From Phycisphaerales bacterium PN19_bin_20 (GTDB taxonomy: Bacteria; Planctomycetota; Phycisphaerae; Phycisphaerales; UBA1924): DNA of 64,000 nt. The first letter of the stretch is position 1; the number at the start of each line of letters is the position of its first letter. The translations under genes and the position numbers were made by a program. Of this stretch, positions 59,843 to 64,000 are shown piece by piece. The stretch covers positions 124,001 through 188,000 of the forward strand of contig JAJOLK010000001.1 in assembly GCA_021173225.1 (NCBI GenBank). The letters are read 5' to 3'. The notes below the pieces were generated by a model that was not told the origin of the DNA, did not search any database, and saw only the letters and a program-made list of their open reading frames with translations.

Positions 59843-62800
59843 GGCGCGGCACCGCTGGGTGTTGCAGGCGCGACGGGCGCGGCTGGTGTGCCCGGTGCCG
59901 TTGTAGTTGGCACCTCAGATGGCGAGCCGCCCTTGAGCGCCTGCGGCAGTCGCTCAAAGTACCGTCGCACCAGCGAGCTTGACCGGCCCGGCACGACGCG
60001 CTGCTCGATCGCCTGCTCAGCCGAGCGCTGCGCCGCTTGGACGGCCTGGTCAAGCTGCCCGGCGCTGGGGCCCCCGGCGAAGGGTTGACCGGAGCCAGTC
60101 GCGCCGCGCGCGCCGTCTGGTGAGCGCGGGTTCTTGCTGAGCCACTCGGCAATGACGCGGCTAGGCGCATCGTCACGCGGCTTGGTCCGCGCGTCGATAA
60201 GCTCTTCGCGCGTTGGTGCGGCCGCGCTGCTGGGGTTCGTCAGATCGGTGCCGGGCTCGTTGCCGGCGCTGCGCCCGCGATCGGTGAGCTCACCCGAATC
60301 AGTCGCGCCGCGAGGCCCGAACCTGCCGGTGCGATCATCGCCAGACCGCGGAGAACCTTGGGGTTGCGAAGGGCTTTCAGGTCCTTGCGAGCTGGCCCCA
60401 GATTGCGCTGAACGCTCGGGCGCGTCAACTTGCGGCTGAGCCGGTTGCTTCTGGTCAGCGATGCGCCCCTCGCCGCGCTGCTGGTCTTGAGGTTCGGCGC
60501 GCTCTTGGGCCATGCGCTGGGCCATGTCGGCGAAGCGCTGCCGCTCTTCGGGCGTGGCGTTGTCCCACAGGCGTTGCGCCTGCTCGCGCAATTGCTGGGA
60601 GTCCTGCAGATCTTGCTGACGCTGCCGCTCGCGCTGACCCTCGGCGGCACCCATCTTCTCAAGCTGCTCACGGAGCTGGTCGAGCGATGGGTCTGGCCCC
60701 GGCGCTCCCGCCGCAGGCTCGCCCTGCTGCTGCTGGCCCTCGCCACCCGGCTGTGGCTGACCGGGCTGCGGCTGACCGGGCTGCGGCTGACCCGGCTGGG
60801 GCTGACCGGGCTGCGACTGCCCCGGCTGAGGCTGGGCCTGCTGCTGCTGACCCTCGCCACCCGGCTGTGACTGACCAGGCTGTGGCTGACCGGGCTGCGG
60901 CTGCCCCGGCTGAGGCTGGGACTGCTGCTGCTGACCCTCGCCACCCGGCTGTGACTGACCAGGCTGTGGCTGGCCGGGCTGCGGCTGCCCCGGCTGAGGC
61001 TGGGCCTGCTGCTGCTGACTCTCGCCACTTGGTTGCGGCGGCGCGTTCTGCGGTTGACCAGGCCGTGGTTCAGCCTGCGGCTGCTGCCCGTCGCTCTTGG
61101 GTTGGCCAGGCTGCTGCGGTTGACCTTCACCACCCGGCGGCGGCTCGCCCGTCGGTGGCTCACGCTTCGGCGACTCGCCTGTCGGTGGCTCACCGGCCCG
61201 CTGATCCGCTGGCTTTGGCTGCTCAAGCGCACGCCCACTCTCGCGCAACGCGCGGCTCAGGTCGTCAGCCTCGCGGTCCGCGTTCGATCTCGCGCTTGGC
61301 GTCTGCTCTGGCGCACGGTCGGGCCCGCGCTCTGGCGTGCGGTCAGGCGCGCGGTCGGATTGGCCGCCCACCGATGACGGAGGCTCGGCGTCACTCTTTG
61401 CTGCCGTGTTGGGCCGTTCCTCAGCAGGCCGTTCCTGCACAGGCCCTTCGCGCGCTGGCGCGACTGCGGGCTCACCAGTGGGCCCGGCGAGGGGCCCGGC
61501 GGGGGGCTCGGCGGGGGGCTCGACCTTTGGCTCGACCTTGCGCTCGCTACTAGACCCGGCGCTCCTGGGCGCAGCAGCAGGCTCAGCCGTGCGTTCAGGT
61601 TTCGCGCCGCGTTCAATGTCATCAGCCAGCTTCTGCAGCTCGCGGCCCAGCTCACGCCGGTCGGCCTCGCTCAGACCCGGCGCCTCGCGCGCAAGCCGGT
61701 CTGCCGCGGCCCGGGCCCGATCTACATCGCCGATGCTCAGCGCCTCGCCCAGCTCGCGAGCCAGCCGTTCGCCGCTTGGCCGCTGTGGATTCCCCGCATC
61801 TCCCTCCAACTGGCCGCCCGACTCGCTCTTCAACTGACCCGCCGATTGATCTCCAGACTGGCCACCCAACTCGCCCCGCTCGGCCCGGGCCTCTTGAAGC
61901 TGGCTCAGCCGCTCGCGCAGCGCGTCCTTCGCCGCCGCTGCGTCTTCGGCCCGGCGCTCAAGCTGCTGGGCCGCGTCCTCGGCGGCCTGCGCCAAGGCCG
62001 AACCCGCGCGCTCAACCGCCGGTCGCTCAGCCGATTCTTGCCCGCCAGAGAGCTCCTCCTGCAATGCGCGGCTCAGGCGGTTCAGTTCCTCTGTCGCCCC
62101 AAAAGCTCCCGACGCTGGCCCGCCCTGCGCCCCATCTTGCGGTCCAGTTGGTGCGACGCTCGACAGCAGCTTCTGCGCCTGCTCAACCTGTGACTGCGCC
62201 TGCGCAATCTTCACCGGCGGCACGCGCGGTACGCGCCAGAGCGTCGCCACCGAGTCGGTCCAACCCGTCGGCACAAAGGCCGCGCCCACCAGCAGCCCTG
62301 CCGCCAGCACGCCCGCCAGCGCACCGCGCTGCGCCCGACGCACCCCACCAAACTCTGCGTCCAGTAGGCCTACTGCGCGGCGCAGTTCGATTTGTTGTGC
62401 CGCCGCCTCAGCTTGGCGGCGCGCCAAATCCGTAAACGAGCCGCTCGTTGAAGGGCCCGTGAGCAGCATCGCGCTGGCGAGCTGATCATGCAGCCCAAGG
62501 CGGCGGTCAAGGAAGTTGGCAGCGCCCGTAAGCGTCGGCGCACGCCACAACGCGGCCGCCGCCGCACCGACGACCCCGCCCAGCATGCCGACCCCGGCCA
62601 GCACACCGATGCCCAACGCGCTGGCTGTCAGCCATGCCGCGCCCGGGACCGCCTCGTGAGCCAGCCCGCGCAGCACGGCGACGGTCCCCGCGGCCAAGAC
62701 CAGCGAGCTCGGCAGCGTCCACGCGAGCGCCGAGAGCCCTCGGGCCAAAGTCAGCCGGGCCCGGGCCGTTCGTGCCAGTGCCAGCACCGCCGCGGGCGGA

Positions 62801-62850
62801 TCAGTCTTGAGGATGTTGGGCTTGGGTTCTCGCCCCGTCGCATCGGGCAT
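59839..62850 (-). CDS. DUF4175-like membrane protein with long Gln/Pro repeats
   Basis: 1003 residues. Helices at about 40-65 and 72-100, then AANFLDRRLGLHDQLASAML, the element shared with the DUF4175-like protein at 24803-28714, and a third helix (about 178-195). After TLWRVPRVPPVKIAQAQS the protein is hydrophilic coiled coil, then a disordered stretch with more than ten PQPGQ units (about residues 600-700). LREQAQRLWDNATPEERQ is a short helical island. It is the first gene of a leftward two-gene operon with the tandem-VWA gene and divergent from mreB. Function unknown; an envelope structural role is inferred. Confidence 0.7.
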   Translation of the reverse strand: MPDATGREPKPNILKTDPPAAVLALARTARARLTLARGLSALAWTLPSSLVLAAGTVAVLRGLAHEAVPGAAWLTASALGIGVLAGVGMLGGVVGAAAAALWRAPTLTGAANFLDRRLGLHDQLASAMLLTGPSTSGSFTDLARRQAEAAAQQIELRRAVGLLDAEFGGVRRAQRGALAGVLAAGLLVGAAFVPTGWTDSVATLWRVPRVPPVKIAQAQSQVEQAQKLLSSVAPTGPQDGAQGGPASGAFGATEELNRLSRALQEELSGGQESAERPAVERAGSALAQAAEDAAQQLERRAEDAAAAKDALRERLSQLQEARAERGELGGQSGDQSAGQLKSESGGQLEGDAGNPQRPSGERLARELGEALSIGDVDRARAAADRLAREAPGLSEADRRELGRELQKLADDIERGAKPERTAEPAAAPRSAGSSSERKVEPKVEPPAEPPAGPLAGPTGEPAVAPAREGPVQERPAEERPNTAAKSDAEPPSSVGGQSDRAPDRTPERGPDRAPEQTPSARSNADREADDLSRALRESGRALEQPKPADQRAGEPPTGESPKREPPTGEPPPGGEGQPQQPGQPKSDGQQPQAEPRPGQPQNAPPQPSGESQQQQAQPQPGQPQPGQPQPGQSQPGGEGQQQQSQPQPGQPQPGQPQPGQSQPGGEGQQQQAQPQPGQSQPGQPQPGQPQPGQPQPGQPQPGGEGQQQQGEPAAGAPGPDPSLDQLREQLEKMGAAEGQRERQRQQDLQDSQQLREQAQRLWDNATPEERQRFADMAQRMAQERAEPQDQQRGEGRIADQKQPAQPQVDAPERSAQSGASSQGPESPSQPQGSPRSGDDRTGRFGPRGATDSGELTDRGRSAGNEPGTDLTNPSSAAAPTREELIDARTKPRDDAPSRVIAEWLSKNPRSPDGARGATGSGQPFAGGPSAGQLDQAVQAAQRSAEQAIEQRVVPGRSSSLVRRYFERLPQALKGGSPSEVPTTTAPGTPAAPVAPATPSGAAP
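60730..61030. repeat. Nested tandem repeats encoding PQPGQ units
   Basis: Short 15-bp units (Pro-Gln-Pro-Gly-Gln) are grouped into longer blocks ending in GGEGQQQ, repeated about three times with single-base differences. They are in frame and leave the gene intact. Confidence 0.75.
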
Positions 62851-63072
62851 GAGTGATGGTACGTGCCCGACCCGCAGGTGGATCGCCCGCGCGAGCGCGT
62901 CGCCTCGTTAGCGAATGGGTGACGCTCACGACCTCGGGCCTGCCGCTGGGGGCCGCCAAAAGCGACCCTCAAGGCTCTGAGGGCACACTGTTTGCCCCGC
63001 GCGGGGCTGTGGATGGTGGTCCGGGGCATGTTGTACCGATAAGCTGTGTTACCGCGCAGGACCGCGCGGGCC

Positions 63073-63080
63073 AAGGAGGG
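63073..63080 (+). promoter_or_regulatory. Strong Shine-Dalgarno that sets the mreB start
   Basis: AAGGAGGG at 63073-63080 is 10 bases from the TTG at 63091 (7 from CTG at 63088) and 52 bases from the first ATG (63133), so it favours a non-ATG start. Confidence 0.6.
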
Positions 63081-63090
63081 CCGAACGCTG

Positions 63091-64000
63091 TTGAGGTGGT
63101 GGGACAAGCTGATTACTACGTTCGGTGTCGATATGGGCATCGACCTTGGCACGTGCAACACGCTGGTGAGCGTTCGCGGCCAGGGCATCGTGCTCAATGA
63201 GCCCTCTGTGGTCGCCGTCCGCAAGGGCACCAATCAGGTGCTCTATAACGGGCAGGCTGTCGGGTGGGTCGCCAAGGACATGCTGGGCAAGACGCCCGGC
63301 GCGATCACGGCTATCCGCCCGCTCAAGGACGGGGTCATCTCCGACTTTGAGATCACCGAGGCGATGCTGACCTACTTCATCCGCAAGGCCAACGGCAACC
63401 GCCGCTTGATCGCCCCGCGCGTGGTCGTGAGCGTCCCCTCGGGCATCACCGCCGTCGAGAAGCGGGCCGTCTTTGACTCTGCCGGGCGGGCCGGCGCGCG
63501 TCGGACGTTCCTCTGTGAGGAGCCCCTTGCTGCCGCCATCGGCGCTGGTCTGCCCGTTACTGAGCCGACCGCCAGCATGGTGGTTGATATTGGCGGCGGC
63601 ACCAGCGAGGTCGCGATCCTTTCGCTCGGCGATATCGCCGTCTGTGAGTCGCTCCGCGTCGCGGGCGACTACATGGACAACGCGATCATTAATCACATGA
63701 AGCGCACGTACAACCTGATGATCGGCGAGCAGACCGCCGAGCGCATCAAGGTTGACATCGGCTCGGCCGCGCCAATCGGCGAAGAGCGGACGATGGAGGT
63801 CCGCGGGCGTGACATGATCAGCGGGCTGCCCCGCAAGACGGTCATCACTGCCGAGGAGATCCGCGAGGCCCTCCAAGACCCCGTCAACCAGATCACCGAG
63901 TGCATCGCCCGCACCCTCGAGCGCACCGAGCCCGAGCTCGCTGCCGACCTGGTCGAGTCGGGCATCGTGCTCTGCGGCGGCGGGGCCCTGCTCCGCGGCC
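63091..64000 (+). CDS. mreB: Rod-shape-determining protein MreB, 5' part (3' end outside window)
   Basis: Bacterial actin that organises lateral wall synthesis. The visible 303 residues start, by the ribosome binding site, at TTG 63091 (or CTG 63088); this gives a leader [15 protein letters not shown] before the conserved start [11 protein letters not shown] (phosphate 1 loop), comparable to MLLRKLF-type leaders of other Mre[42 protein letters not shown] (phosphate 2) and VLCGGGALL (adenosine loop) follow. The gene runs off the right edge; about 40 residues should be missing. Divergent from the DUF4175-like gene. Confidence 0.93.
   Translation, partial: MRWWDKLITTFGVDMGIDLGTCNTLVSVRGQGIVLNEPSVVAVRKGTNQVLYNGQAVGWVAKDMLGKTPGAITAIRPLKDGVISDFEITEAMLTYFIRKANGNRRLIAPRVVVSVPSGITAVEKRAVFDSAGRAGARRTFLCEEPLAAAIGAGLPVTEPTASMVVDIGGGTSEVAILSLGDIAVCESLRVAGDYMDNAIINHMKRTYNLMIGEQTAERIKVDIGSAAPIGEERTMEVRGRDMISGLPRKTVITAEEIREALQDPVNQITECIARTLERTEPELAADLVESGIVLCGGGALLRG

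Noticed and set aside
60730-61030. Regular repeat array resembling a CRISPR
   Set aside because: Units are 15 bp, contiguous, in frame and protein-coding, without unique spacers and without cas genes.

Overview
The window is a 64 kb piece of a GC-rich bacterial chromosome, most likely a planctomycete of the Phycisphaerae type. The evidence is a HYExAFE family protein, a cluster of DUF58, BatA, VWA and DUF4175-like genes, a very large AsmA-like protein, a P-ring (FlgI)-like lipoprotein without other flagellar genes, and MreB in a background of many secreted or membrane proteins rich in Ala, Gly, Pro and Gln. No rRNA, tRNA, CRISPR array or intact insertion sequence was seen. Both ends are cut inside genes: cdsA on the left and mreB on the right.

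Layout. 1-7 kb: cdsA (3' part), a lamin-tail-domain secreted protein, a TPR secreted protein and a two-gene ABC exporter operon. 7-9.9 kb: an accessory scar with gene debris, a small intact gene, an HNH nuclease gene broken by an amber codon, and the front end of a cytosine methyltransferase whose catalytic body is missing; together they look like a dead restriction-modification unit. 9.5-15.3 kb: nucleotide metabolism, with B12-dependent ribonucleotide reductase (nrdJ), a broken four-helix-bundle gene and dCTP deaminase (dcd). A probable NrdR-controlled promoter with two boxes 32 bp apart lies upstream of dcd, and DnaA-box-like sites sit beside it. 15.5-31 kb: a FlgI-like/HEAT lipoprotein, then a co-directional cluster (DUF58, BatA, VWA/GATase-like, DUF4175-like coiled coil, secreted Gln-rich protein, terpenoid-cyclase-fold protein), the most system-like part of the window. 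31-37.5 kb: a HAD hydrolase, truD, an ABC-2 permease, an Mg-chelatase-like AAA ATPase and a plant-type ferredoxin-NADP reductase. 37.5-42.4 kb: the AsmA-like giant. 42.5-46.5 kb: cysS, a CorC-type transporter and ybeY. 46.6-49.2 kb: an OsmC protein, HYExAFE and three small membrane or secreted proteins. 49.2-56.5 kb: mutY with a stand-alone Nfu N-domain gene, cdaA and a minimal cdaR-like gene, deoC, radA and serA. 56.5-62.9 kb: a second VWA plus DUF4175-like pair. 63.1 kb to the end: mreB.

Several pairs are translationally coupled by 4-bp overlaps: ABC ATPase/permease, BatA/VWA, secreted protein/cyclase-fold protein, ybeY/corC, nfu-N/mutY, cdaA/cdaR and DUF4175/VWA. A second theme is expansion of short in-frame tandem repeats in otherwise ordinary housekeeping proteins. 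Function calls rest on motif reading by eye; no database search was possible.
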